Of a stretch of 35,020 nt of DNA, positions 1 through 8,398 are shown in pieces. A program made the position numbers and the translations under genes. The DNA is from Gammaproteobacteria bacterium (GTDB lineage: Bacteria > Pseudomonadota > Gammaproteobacteria > GCA-001735895). The DNA is taken from assembly GCA_020354435.1 (NCBI GenBank), contig CP070646.1:1329554-1364573 (forward strand), read 5' to 3'. Every line of letters begins with the position of its first letter. The first letter of the stretch is position 1. The notes beneath the pieces were generated by a model. The model ran no database searches and was not told the origin of the DNA. It saw only the letters and a list, made by a program, of their open reading frames with translations.

Positions 1-364
1 GCGCAAAGTCGGATTCCGGATCGATGCCGAAAGCGGCAAGCATTTCCGGATCTTTGCGGTTGTCCGCCTTGCCGACCAGCGCGCTGCGGTAACCCAGTGG
101 CCGCAGGTAATCGCCGATGGTCAAATCGTCGAGGCGTGTCGGATCGGAATTGGCCATGACACCATGGCTGGACTGGTAGCGCCCGCTATAAAAACTGGCG
201 CGCGACGGGCCGCACAGGGGCGCCTGGCAATAGGCATTGTCGAAGCGCAGGCCACGCGCGGCAAGTGAATCGATGTTCGGTGTGTGCAGTTCCGGGTGCC
301 CGTAGCATGACAGGTAATCCCAGCGCAGCTGGTCGCACATGATGAACAGGATGTTTCGCGGCAT
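1..364 (-). CDS. Sulfatase family hydrolase, N-terminal part (cut by window edge)
   Basis: Only the first 121 residues are inside the window. The protein begins MPRNILFIMCDQLRWDYLS, the usual start of the alkaline-phosphatase-like sulfatase fold, with D11 expected to bind the metal. Residues 51-55 read CGPSR, matching the C-x-[PA]-S-R signature whose cysteine is converted to formylglycine by a maturation enzyme, followed by SGRYQSSHG, also typical. Members cleave sulfate esters, and close relatives cleave phosphonate monoesters or choline sulfate; the substrate cannot be told from this fragment. No signal peptide is visible, so it is probably cytoplasmic. It lies downstream of the ABC importer on the same strand, 191 bases after the last permease gene with a repeat in between, so co-transcription is uncertain. 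The start is the ATG at 364. Confident in the family, not the substrate. Confidence 0.85.
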   Translation of the reverse strand, partial: MPRNILFIMCDQLRWDYLSCYGHPELHTPNIDSLAARGLRFDNAYCQAPLCGPSRASFYSGRYQSSHGVMANSDPTRLDDLTIGDYLRPLGYRSALVGKADNRKDPEMLAAFGIDPESDFA

Positions 365-386
365 AGGGATGGGGGACAGTTTTTCA

Positions 387-550
387 GGTCATTACGAGCG
401 TAACTAAGCAACCTTTTTATTACAAGCCGTGGCTGAAGATTGCCAGAGGCATCCCCGTTGCGGGCAGGACAGGGATTCCAGCCATGACGCGGGAGCGCGA
501 GATTGCTTCGTCCTGCCAAGGCCGTCGGTCTCGCGTTCCTCGCGCTGACG
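387..550 (+). repeat. Degenerate intergenic palindromic repeat, copy 1
   Basis: The left end (387-412) reads like GGTCATTACGAGCGTAACTA then AGCAAC. The right end carries GAGATTGCTTCGTCCTGCC and finishes CGCGCTGACG. Both ends are recognisable versions of the ends of the element at 2496-2613, read on the opposite strand. The middle differs and is longer. This CATTGCGAG/GAAGCAATCT type of dispersed palindrome occurs between genes in many bacterial genomes. Confidence 0.6.
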
Positions 551-555
551 TTTAG

Positions 556-1479
556 TTAACCCTTGTACAGGCGCGGATTGAACACATCGCGCAGAAAGTC
601 GCCCATCAGGTTGATTGCGATGACGATGATGATGAGGAAGAAACCCGGGATCAGCGTAATCCACCACGAGCCCGAGTACAGGTATTCTTTGCCGATACTG
701 ATCAGCGAGCCGAGGCTGGGTTCGGTCACCGGCATGCCGAGACCGAGGAAGGACAGTGCCGCCTCGGTGATGATCGCGTTGGCGATCTGTACCGTGGCGA
801 TGACGAAGATCGGCGACAGGCAGTTCGGCAGGATATGTTTGAACATAATGCGCACCGGACCGAAGCCCATCACGTGCGCGGCGTCGACGTATTCCTTTTC
901 TTTTTCCGCCAGCACCGACGAGCGCACCGTGCGCGCGATCTGGGGCCATTCGGCCAGGCCGATAACGAGGATCAGGATCAGCATCGCCCAGTTGCTGTAG
1001 GTTTCGCCGCCGAAGGCGTTCTTGACGATAGCGAGCACGATGATCGCGACCATCAGCGTCGAAAACGACAACTGGACGTCGGCGATACGCATCAGGATAT
1101 TATCTACGCGGCCGCCGACATAGCCTGACACCAGGCCGATGACGATACCGATCGCTGCCTGCAGCAACACCGCGCAGACTCCGATCAGCAGCGATACACG
1201 CATGCCGTAAAGAATCGTGCTCCACAGATCGCGGCCCTGGTCGTCGGTGCCGAGGAGAAATCGCTCGTCCGCGCCCTCGAGCCAGGCTGGCGGCATTTCC
1301 GAGTCCATCAGGTCGATCTGCGTCAGGTCGTAAGGATTGAACGGTGCGATGATCGGCGAAAAAAGCGCCATCAATGCCAGTACGAGGAACACGCTGCTGG
1401 CCGCGATCGCGATTTTGTCGCGCTTGTAGTAGTGGACCAGGTCCGACTCGAGGATGCGCTGCCAGGTGCCGTTAGCCAT
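556..1479 (-). CDS. ABC transporter permease, DppC/OppC type
   Basis: A 307-residue inner-membrane permease of the peptide/opine/nickel importer family. It has one N-terminal membrane segment (about 26-46), then a periplasmic loop containing the hallmark LLGTDDQGRDLWSTILYGMR, and a five-helix core. The cytoplasmic coupling motif EYVDAAHVMGFGPVRIMFKHIL (written here only as its two ends, EYVDAA and FKHIL) lies around residues 196-216 and is the EAA-type loop that docks on the ATPase. Length is normal for DppC-like subunits. It starts two bases after the DppB-like gene ends, so the two permeases are surely co-transcribed and form the heterodimeric channel. An intergenic repeat follows immediately. 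Substrate could be dipeptides, oligopeptides, glutathione or opines; the sequence does not decide. Confidence 0.92.
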   Translation of the reverse strand: MANGTWQRILESDLVHYYKRDKIAIAASSVFLVLALMALFSPIIAPFNPYDLTQIDLMDSEMPPAWLEGADERFLLGTDDQGRDLWSTILYGMRVSLLIGVCAVLLQAAIGIVIGLVSGYVGGRVDNILMRIADVQLSFSTLMVAIIVLAIVKNAFGGETYSNWAMLILILVIGLAEWPQIARTVRSSVLAEKEKEYVDAAHVMGFGPVRIMFKHILPNCLSPIFVIATVQIANAIITEAALSFLGLGMPVTEPSLGSLISIGKEYLYSGSWWITLIPGFFLIIIVIAINLMGDFLRDVFNPRLYKG

Positions 1480-1481
1480 AC

Positions 1482-2462
1482 TTATTGCCTGCGCCCGACG
1501 AGGTCGACCTGCGGGTTGATCACGCCGTAGAGCAGGTCCACCAGCGTGTTGACGACGACGAACAGAAAGCCGACGAACATGATGTAGGCGGTGATCAGCG
1601 GGATATCGGAGCGGTTAACCGCCTCGAGGAACATGAATCCCATGCCCGGCCACTGGAATACCGATTCGGTCAGAATGGTATAGGCCACCATAATGCCGAT
1701 TTGCACGCCACCGACTGTGATCACCGGCAGCATCGTATTCTTCAACGCGTGCTTGAGATACACCGGCATTGCCGGCAAACCCTTGGCACGGGCGAACTTG
1801 ACATACTCCGAGCTCAGCACTTCGAGCATTTCCGCACGTACCAGGCGGATGAACAGCGGCAGCATGATAGACGACAGCGCGATTGCCGGCATGATGATAT
1901 GTGCAATGCCGTCCCAACTGGCGAAATTGGTGCTCCAGTAACCCCATACCTGTACGATTTCACCGCGGCCGAAGGATGGCATCCAGCCGAGCGTGATCGA
2001 AAAGATGAAGATCAACGCCAGCGCGGTCAGGAATACCGGAATGGAAATGCCGATAACGCTTACGGCCATCGTGATGCGGCTGAACCAGTGGCGTGGCTTG
2101 ATCGCGCAGAATACGCCCAGCGGTATCGACACGAAGATAATGATCAGCGATGCGGCAAAGGCAAGCTCCAGCGTCGCCGGCAGTTTTTTCAGGATGACAT
2201 CCAGCGTCGGTTCCTTGAAGAAGTACGAAGTGCCGAGATCGCCCTGTAACGCGCGCTTGACGAAGCGACCGTATTGCACCAGCAGAGGGTCGTTGAGGCC
2301 GAGCGATTCGCGCAGGTTGGCGCGTTCTTCGTCCGACATCGACATCGCCGCGAGTTCGCGGGTCGGGTCGCCAAGCGTATCCTGGATCGAAAAGCAGAAC
2401 AGGCTGATGATGAACATCACCAGCGCCGCCTGCACTATCCTCTGGAGTAAAAACTGGGTCAC
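1482..2462 (-). CDS. ABC transporter permease, DppB/OppB type
   Basis: A 326-residue integral membrane protein of the DppB/OppB family. An N-terminal helix (about 8-28) is followed by the typical periplasmic stretch with LGLNDPLLVQYGRFV and GDLGTSYF. Further membrane helices follow, and the EAA-like coupling loop contains EYVKFARAKGLP near residue 220. The start is the GTG at 2462: the codon two positions upstream is an in-frame TAG and the first internal ATG falls inside the first helix. The Shine-Dalgarno sequence is poor. It is followed after two bases by its partner permease. Upstream, a palindromic repeat and a terminator-like hairpin separate it from the binding-protein gene, so permease expression may be lower than that of the binding protein or use its own promoter. 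Confidence 0.92.
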   Translation of the reverse strand: MTQFLLQRIVQAALVMFIISLFCFSIQDTLGDPTRELAAMSMSDEERANLRESLGLNDPLLVQYGRFVKRALQGDLGTSYFFKEPTLDVILKKLPATLELAFAASLIIIFVSIPLGVFCAIKPRHWFSRITMAVSVIGISIPVFLTALALIFIFSITLGWMPSFGRGEIVQVWGYWSTNFASWDGIAHIIMPAIALSSIMLPLFIRLVRAEMLEVLSSEYVKFARAKGLPAMPVYLKHALKNTMLPVITVGGVQIGIMVAYTILTESVFQWPGMGFMFLEAVNRSDIPLITAYIMFVGFLFVVVNTLVDLLYGVINPQVDLVGRRQ

Positions 2463-2495
2463 GATCTAATGGTTCAGGTAATCTTTCAGACCAGT

Positions 2496-2613
2496 CGTCA
2501 TTGCGAGGACCGCGAGGCCTACCGGGTGGCCGAAGGCCGTCCGGGGGGCCGCGGCGGAACGAAGCAATCTTCCTGTTACGCTGGAGATTGCTTCGCTAAC
2601 GCTCGCAATGACC
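2496..2613 (-). repeat. Intergenic palindromic repeat, copy 2
   Basis: The element begins CGTCATTGCGAG and ends CTCGCAATGACC, a 12-base terminal inverted repeat with one mismatch. Internally GAAGCAATCT (2561-2570) pairs with AGATTGCTTC (2585-2594). Read on the minus strand, its ends match copy 1 at 387-550. It lies between the binding-protein gene and the first permease gene, so the two copies bracket the permease pair in inverted orientation. No open reading frame inside is convincing. Confidence 0.7.
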
Positions 2614-2623
2614 GAATTGCCTC

Positions 2624-2659
2624 AAAAATGACGCCGGAGGGAGAATGTCCGGCGTCATT
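2624..2659 (-). terminator. Rho-independent terminator after the binding-protein gene
   Basis: On the minus strand, an 11-base perfect stem AATGACGCCGG / CCGGCGTCATT (2649-2659 with 2627-2637), with an 11-base loop, runs into a T-run. It sits just past the stop of the substrate-binding protein gene. It would reduce read-through into the permease genes, a common way of making more binding protein than permease. Confidence 0.75.
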
Positions 2660-2672
2660 CTCTCCTTATTGT

Positions 2673-4229
2673 CTAGTCGATAACCAGGTCACCGAGGTAG
2701 GGGAAGTTCAGTGCGTTCACGATCGGATCGATGTTGACGCCTCTCTTCGCCGCCCAGGCCAGGTTTTGCCAGTGTAGCGGAATGAAACCCGCATCCTGGA
2801 AGATCTTGGCCTCGATATCCTGCAGCATCTGGGCGCGCTTCTTCGGATCGGTTTCGGCGTTGGCCTTTACCGTCATCGTGTCGACGTAATCGCTCGAGTA
2901 GTTACCCGAGTTGTAAACGCCCATGCCGCTGCTCTGATCCGGGGTCATCGCCAGGAACTCGTAGAAGTTGGCGCTGTCCTCGGTATCCGAGTGCCAGCCG
3001 ATCATCATGACGTCCGCGGCGCGGTCGTCGAAGGCCGGCCAGTACTGTGCTTTCGGCATGGTTTGCAGATCGACCTTGATGTTGATCTTGGCCAGCATCG
3101 CGGCCACCGCCTGCGCGATCTTGTCGTCGTTCACGTAGCGGTTGTTCGGCGCCATCATGGTGATGCTGAAACCATCCTCGTAACCAGCGTCCTTCATCAG
3201 CTGCTGGGCCAGCTTGAGATCGAAACGCGGTTTCAGACTCGGGTTATAGCCGAGGTAACCCTCGGGGCTGAACTGCGCCGCCGGGGTGGCAAAATCCTTC
3301 ATGATCTTCTTGACGATGCCTTCGTTGTTAACCGCGTGCACCATCGCCATGCGCACCCGCTGATCGCGGAATTCCGGGCGGCGCTCCTGGTTCATCTGGA
3401 AGGTAATGATGCGCGTACCCGGCATCGTGATCAGCTCGACATTACTGGCGGAACGGATCTGGCCGAAGTCGTTCGGCGAGACCGGCGCGATGAAGTCGAC
3501 GTCACCGGATAAAAGCGCCGCGACGCGGGTTTGCTCGTCCTTGATCGGGGTGAAGACGATGCGCGAGACGTTGCCTTTGGTGTCTTTGTCCCAGTAATCG
3601 GCGAAACGCTCGAACACGATCTTGACGCCCTGTTCGCGCGAGGTCACCTTGAACGGTCCGGTACCCGATAGGTTGGTCGATGCGAACGAAGCGCCGTTCT
3701 TGACGATCGCGCCCTTGTCGTTACCGTTGGCGTCGGTGCCGGTATAGAACTTGCTGTCCATCGGGAAGATATAGGTCGCGGTGTGCAGTACCAGCGGGTA
3801 GGGGCCGCTGGTCACCAGGTCGATGGTGTGGTCATCGACTATGTTGAGGTCGGTGAAGTTGGCGAAGATACCTTTGAAATCGGGGCTGTTCTTGAGGCGG
3901 TTGAAAGTCCATTTGAAATCCGTTGCAGTCATCGTGTTGCCGCTGTGGAACTTGACACCCTTGCGCAGATAAAAGCGTACCGTGGTCGGGTTCAGGCGCT
4001 CGTAGCGGGTCGCCAGGCGCGGCTCGAAGGCGAGTTCCTTGGTCCAGCGGATCAGCGGATCGAAGGACATGTGCGATAGCTGCAGCACGCCGCCCGACAG
4101 TTGCTCGTGGATATCGAGCGTCACCGGGTCGGCGTCGTAAGCCATTTTCAGCTCCTTCGCCTGCGCCGGGATGAAGGCCAGCAGGCTGGACAACACCAGG
4201 CAGGTGCTTAACAGAAAACGATTTTTCAT
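2673..4229 (-). CDS. ABC transporter periplasmic substrate-binding protein, family 5 (DppA/OppA-like)
   Basis: A 518-residue secreted protein that would deliver ligand to the permeases. The chosen ATG at 4229 has AAGGGAGA just upstream and gives a clean Sec signal peptide, MKNRFLLSTCLVLSSLLAF with an AQA cleavage site; a longer reading frame upstream lacks these. The mature part shows SBP_bac_5 features: DPVTLDIHEQ near the start, YLRKGVKFHSGNTMTATDFKWT-like text around residues 93-115 (key motif VKFHSG), and a C-terminal FIPLHWQNLAWA. It is not a lipoprotein. It lies 70 bases downstream of the ATPase gene and is followed by a strong terminator. Family members bind peptides, glutathione, opines, heme or nickel; ligand specificity is not readable by eye. 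Confidence 0.92.
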   Translation of the reverse strand: MKNRFLLSTCLVLSSLLAFIPAQAKELKMAYDADPVTLDIHEQLSGGVLQLSHMSFDPLIRWTKELAFEPRLATRYERLNPTTVRFYLRKGVKFHSGNTMTATDFKWTFNRLKNSPDFKGIFANFTDLNIVDDHTIDLVTSGPYPLVLHTATYIFPMDSKFYTGTDANGNDKGAIVKNGASFASTNLSGTGPFKVTSREQGVKIVFERFADYWDKDTKGNVSRIVFTPIKDEQTRVAALLSGDVDFIAPVSPNDFGQIRSASNVELITMPGTRIITFQMNQERRPEFRDQRVRMAMVHAVNNEGIVKKIMKDFATPAAQFSPEGYLGYNPSLKPRFDLKLAQQLMKDAGYEDGFSITMMAPNNRYVNDDKIAQAVAAMLAKINIKVDLQTMPKAQYWPAFDDRAADVMMIGWHSDTEDSANFYEFLAMTPDQSSGMGVYNSGNYSSDYVDTMTVKANAETDPKKRAQMLQDIEAKIFQDAGFIPLHWQNLAWAAKRGVNIDPIVNALNFPYLGDLVID

Positions 4230-4299
4230 TTCAGGGTCTCCCTTGTCATTGGTGTGTCTATCACGGTTTTTTATCAAAAACCGCAAAAAATATTTCTTC

Positions 4300-6018
4300 T
4301 CAGGGCTGTGCGGCAGCCTCATTTTCGTATATCACGTCGAATCGCGGCATCAGGTCGAGTAATTCGATGCTGTATGCGTTTTGCGGATGTTCGAAAAAGC
4401 GCTCGGTTTCCGCGGTCTCAAGTATGCGCCCATGACGCATGATTGCAACCCGGTCGCACATTTGCCGAATAACCGGCAGATCATGACTGATGAACAACAT
4501 GGTCAGACCGAGCTCGTCCTGCAGGTCCTTCAGCAGGTTCAGAATTTGCGCCTGCACCGAAACGTCCAGTGCCGAGGTCGGTTCGTCGCAAATCAGCAGG
4601 CGCGGTCGGCTGGCGAGCGCGCGCGCAATCGAAATGCGCTGGCGCTGGCCGCCGGAAAACTCGTGCGGGTAGCGCCGCCCCATCTGGCGACCGAGACCGA
4701 CATGATCGAGCAGGTCACCAACGATATGCAGCACCTGCTCCGCTGGCGCGAGTTTGTGAAAACGAATCGGCTCGGCGATGATGTCGTTGACCTTCATGCG
4801 GCCGTTGAGCGACGAGTATGGATTCTGGAACACCATCTGCATTTCCTGCCGTGCCTTTTGCACCGCCGCGCGATCGGGATTCTCGACCAGCTCGACGCCG
4901 GCGAACTTGATCGACCCGCTGTCGGGTTGCTGCAAACCTGCGACCATGCGTGCGATGGTGGATTTTCCCGAACCGCTTTCCCCGACCAGGCCGAAGGATT
5001 CACCGGCCTTGATCACGAGATTGACGTCTTTGGTTGCCTGCAGGTACTTGCGGTTTTTCGCGAGGATCGCGTCGCGCGTGATGAAGCTCAGGTTGAGGTT
5101 GGATATCTCGAGCAGGTTCTCGATTTTCTCGTGGCGATCGCCCTGTCCCAGCCAGTGGCTGGAAACGTCGATATGCTTGAGGCCTTTTTCGGTGGTTTCG
5201 ATGTACTCCACCAGCGGAAAGCGATCGACCTTGATATTCGCACGCGGTACCGCGCTGATCAGGCTTTTGGTGTAGTCGTGCTGCGGATTGGTCAGTACTT
5301 CCCTGGTCTTGCCGATTTCCACCAGCCGGCCCATGTACATGACGGCTACGCGGTCGGTGACGCTGGCGATGACGCCCATGTCGTGCGTCACCAGCAGGCA
5401 GCCGACCTGGCGCTCGTGGCACAGTTTTCGAATCAGCGACAGGATCTGGTCCTGCACCGAGACGTCGAGCGCGGTGGTCGGTTCGTCGGCGATCAGCAGT
5501 TCGGGTTCACCGGCGAGCGCAATCGCGATGACGACGCGTTGGCGCATGCCGCCGGAAAACTGGTGTGGAAACTGCTTGATGCGGATGTCCGGCTCGGGAA
5601 TACCGACCTGGTCGAGCAGGTCGACCGCTATCCGCGCTGCCTCTTTAGGACCGATGTCGAGGTTCGTCGTGATGGTTTCCACGAGCTGGTTTTCAACCGT
5701 GAACAGCGGGTTCAGCGAGGTCATCGGGTCCTGGAAGATAAAGCCGACGCGAGAGCCGCGGACCTGTAGTATCTGCTTGTCGTTAAAGTCCGAGATCTTG
5801 CTGTCGTTGAGATAGATTTCGCCCCTGGATACCCGGCCCGGCGGGCTCAGCAGCTTTACGATGCCGTTACCGATGGTCGACTTGCCGGCGCCGGATTCGC
5901 CTACCAGCCCGAGTATCTCGCCAGGCTCCAGATCGAAGCTGACGCCTTCGACGGCGTAATCGGTTTCGTAGCGGCCGGGAAACTCGATCGACAGGTTTTT
6001 GATGCTAAGCAGCGGCAT
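4300..6018 (-). CDS. Fused double ATPase subunit of peptide-type ABC importer (DppD-DppF fusion)
   Basis: A 572-residue protein with two complete ABC nucleotide-binding domains, as in GsiA/YejF-type importers where one polypeptide replaces separate D and F subunits. Domain 1: Walker A GESGAGKST at 40-48, signature FSGGMRQR at 154-161, Walker B LLIADEP at 174-180, H-loop H212. Domain 2: Walker A GESGSGKST at 346-354, signature FSGGQRQR at 454-461, Walker B LLICDEP at 474-480, H512. Each domain has the C-terminal extension typical of oligopeptide ATPases. It energises uptake by the DppB/C-like pair from the cytoplasmic face. Operon order here is ATPase, binding protein, permease B, permease C, which differs from the classical dppABCDF order. 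Start ATG at 6018, with only a weak ribosome-binding site. Confidence 0.94.
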   Translation of the reverse strand: MPLLSIKNLSIEFPGRYETDYAVEGVSFDLEPGEILGLVGESGAGKSTIGNGIVKLLSPPGRVSRGEIYLNDSKISDFNDKQILQVRGSRVGFIFQDPMTSLNPLFTVENQLVETITTNLDIGPKEAARIAVDLLDQVGIPEPDIRIKQFPHQFSGGMRQRVVIAIALAGEPELLIADEPTTALDVSVQDQILSLIRKLCHERQVGCLLVTHDMGVIASVTDRVAVMYMGRLVEIGKTREVLTNPQHDYTKSLISAVPRANIKVDRFPLVEYIETTEKGLKHIDVSSHWLGQGDRHEKIENLLEISNLNLSFITRDAILAKNRKYLQATKDVNLVIKAGESFGLVGESGSGKSTIARMVAGLQQPDSGSIKFAGVELVENPDRAAVQKARQEMQMVFQNPYSSLNGRMKVNDIIAEPIRFHKLAPAEQVLHIVGDLLDHVGLGRQMGRRYPHEFSGGQRQRISIARALASRPRLLICDEPTSALDVSVQAQILNLLKDLQDELGLTMLFISHDLPVIRQMCDRVAIMRHGRILETAETERFFEHPQNAYSIELLDLMPRFDVIYENEAAAQP

Positions 6019-6110
6019 GGATTCTTTTAGTCTTTATTTGAAACTGTCTCAGCGGAGCCTGATGCTAGCGCGAACGGTCGTGCCGTTGCAACCATGCGTA
6101 CATCATGGTT

Positions 6111-8285
6111 TTAGTAAATCGGCACCTCTCCCAGAAGCCAACCGACCCGCTCGTCGCCCTCGATCGTCAGCCGTTTCCGCGTGTGGTAATTGAGCTGGGG
6201 CGTGGACTTGAGCAGCTCGCGGTAGGCACCGGCATCGATCGAGATCAGGCCGCAATCGGAGGCAGCGCTCATTTCGACGGTCCTGGCCTCGGTGTAGGCG
6301 CGCCAGCCCAGTTCCTCGCCGTTGACGATTTTCTCCTCGGTACCGTCTGCGTGCACAATCGAGCCGAAACCTTCGACGAAAATATACAGGTGCGTATCGT
6401 CGAGCCACATGGTTTTGCCACCCTCGACGACCTTCCACTCGGCGATGCGAGAAATCTTGTCGGTCACGGTAGACGATAATTCCGCGAACTGCGGCAGCAG
6501 TTTGATCACCGGGCGCAGCAACCAGCGCTTTTCCAGCATATCCTGCAGGCCACTGTAGCGAATGAAATTGCGAAAGGTTTCCTCGGCGAAGACGCACACG
6601 GTGACAGGCGTCTTGGCAACGACGCTGGCGTTGCGAATGCCGGAGCCGGTCAGGATCGCCATTTCACCGATAACGTCGCCGGCCTGCAACATGGCGACGG
6701 TCTCGCGCACGCCGTCCTCGACGCGGACGACTTCGCAGTAACCGGTCAGAATCAGGTAGACCGAACCGTGCGTCACCGCTTCCTGCACGATGATGACGTC
6801 CTCGGTGTTGTAGCGGTATATTTCCTGTTCCGCGAGCAGGTTGCGCATCCAGCGATTGGGAAAAGGTTGTCCCAGCCACTTGGTCAGATAGTGGTTGATC
6901 TGCGACGTGTAAATCATGCTGTCACCCTCGATCAGGGTGTAGCGCTTGCCCGAACTGGCGAGCGAGAACGTCGTCTGTAACGCTTCCGGGACCTGCTCGA
7001 CGTGCACGAAAACGACGCGTTCCGCTTCCGAACCGAGCGCATCGGTCGGGTCGCCGTGAATTTCACCGGCGCCGCCGTCGGCGATTAGCAGATGGAACTT
7101 CTGCTTGTAAAGGCGCTCGAGGTTCTCGATCGTCTCCGCGCGTACGATGCCGGACTTGCCCATTTCACGCACCGCGGTCATGTTCTGGTTATCTCCGACG
7201 ATGCAAACGTCGCGGAACTGGCCCTTGTGAATGGTGGAAAAGGTTGCGCCGATGGTTGGAATGCTATGCACCGTGTTGTGTACCTGGATGGTCAGGCCGT
7301 AGTAATTGATGGTGTCTCCCGGCTTGACCCTGATCAACTGGAAGTGCTCGGCCACGGAATCGACCTTCCAGCCGAGGCTGCAGGCAAGCTTCTCCATCGC
7401 CATGTTGAAGATTTCCTGGGTGGTGATAACTTCGACGCAATGCGGCATGTCCAACAGCGGGAACATCGAGCAGTGATCGTCGTGCAGGTGGGTCAGGAAC
7501 ACCGCCGATACCTGATTCTTGGAAATCCCGCGGGCAAACAGGTGCTGATCGAGAAACGGGATCGAGTCGATTAACAGGTAGTCGCCGTTGTAGCAAAGCG
7601 CCAAACCGGTGCAGGGTTCGCTGGTGGAAAAGCCGGAGGCGCCACCGAGTACCTCGATGCTCATCTTGGTGAGGCCGCCGGGTACGTAATCGGTCGGTAC
7701 CGGGTAAGGCGGGGTGACCTCGGCGCCATCGTTGAGATCGACATAGACATCACCGCCGTGGCTGGTTACCAGATAGCGGTCGACACCCTTGCGTTCGATC
7801 GCGAAGTCACCGGCCACGGCGAGATTGTTGTCGAACGGAATCGCATTGAAAAACTCGTCTACCTGGATGATATCGCCGTTGTCCTGCTTCAACGCCAACG
7901 CCTCGGAAACCGCGAGCCACTCGTTTTTCAGGCCTTCCTCGGTATGCCAGCGCTCGAGCTCGTCCCGGCTAGGCCCGATCAGCGTGAAACGCAGCAGGCG
8001 CATCGCGTGGCTGATCGATTCAGCGTCGCCGACCAGGTTGATCTTGCGTTTTTCCGCGAGCCCCTTCGAAAAAAACAGGAAAAAATAAAGCGGGAACTCG
8101 AGGTTATTGAGTAGTGCGTTGTTCTTTTCGCGAATATCGGTCAGTACCAGCGTATCGAAACGCGAGACACCCTCGCGCAACAGGCCCTTGAGAACCTCGG
8201 GCGGCTGGCCGAAGAGCACGACCTCGGCTTCGTCCATGACGATTCTACTGCCGGGCGCGGGAGTTAGGATTTGTGGTTCAGCCAT
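6111..8285 (-). CDS. Metallo-beta-lactamase-fold protein with C-terminal cyclic-nucleotide-binding domains
   Basis: A 724-residue soluble multidomain protein. Residues 1-190 are not recognised. From about 205 to 430 it has a metallo-beta-lactamase fold: HLHDDH at 266-271 (H266, H268, D270, H271), then H340, D365 in the IVGDNQ segment and a later histidine, enough for a two-metal hydrolase site. From about 485 to 585 is a CNB/Crp-type domain with the phosphate-binding cassette GDVIGEMAIL...R551, keeping the G-E and arginine that contact a cyclic nucleotide. A second, degenerate CNB-like domain covers about 605-695. There are no membrane helices. Known relatives with the HxHxDH fold include class II cyclic nucleotide phosphodiesterases and many thioesterases. 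A hydrolase gated by cAMP or cGMP is my inference. It is the first gene of the leftward series, about 90 bases before the ATPase gene. Confidence 0.85.
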   Translation of the reverse strand: MAEPQILTPAPGSRIVMDEAEVVLFGQPPEVLKGLLREGVSRFDTLVLTDIREKNNALLNNLEFPLYFFLFFSKGLAEKRKINLVGDAESISHAMRLLRFTLIGPSRDELERWHTEEGLKNEWLAVSEALALKQDNGDIIQVDEFFNAIPFDNNLAVAGDFAIERKGVDRYLVTSHGGDVYVDLNDGAEVTPPYPVPTDYVPGGLTKMSIEVLGGASGFSTSEPCTGLALCYNGDYLLIDSIPFLDQHLFARGISKNQVSAVFLTHLHDDHCSMFPLLDMPHCVEVITTQEIFNMAMEKLACSLGWKVDSVAEHFQLIRVKPGDTINYYGLTIQVHNTVHSIPTIGATFSTIHKGQFRDVCIVGDNQNMTAVREMGKSGIVRAETIENLERLYKQKFHLLIADGGAGEIHGDPTDALGSEAERVVFVHVEQVPEALQTTFSLASSGKRYTLIEGDSMIYTSQINHYLTKWLGQPFPNRWMRNLLAEQEIYRYNTEDVIIVQEAVTHGSVYLILTGYCEVVRVEDGVRETVAMLQAGDVIGEMAILTGSGIRNASVVAKTPVTVCVFAEETFRNFIRYSGLQDMLEKRWLLRPVIKLLPQFAELSSTVTDKISRIAEWKVVEGGKTMWLDDTHLYIFVEGFGSIVHADGTEEKIVNGEELGWRAYTEARTVEMSAASDCGLISIDAGAYRELLKSTPQLNYHTRKRLTIEGDERVGWLLGEVPIY

Positions 8286-8398
8286 GGTCCGGGTAATTTT
8301 TCCGAACAGCCAAGTTTACCCTGCCGCGTATAACGGTGGAAGGTAAAAATCTGTTAGATAGTTTGCATAAATACGGCTTGCAAAAGCCGCGTTTGAAT

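Noticed and set aside
4381..5769. 462-codon open frame on the plus strand opposite the fused ATPase gene
   Set aside because: It mirrors the real gene on the other strand; the translation has no domain and is rich in shadow-type His, Arg and Gln. Walker motifs in the minus frame settle it. Similar long antisense frames at 9178-10164, 17532-18611 and 31828-33066 were rejected for the same reason.
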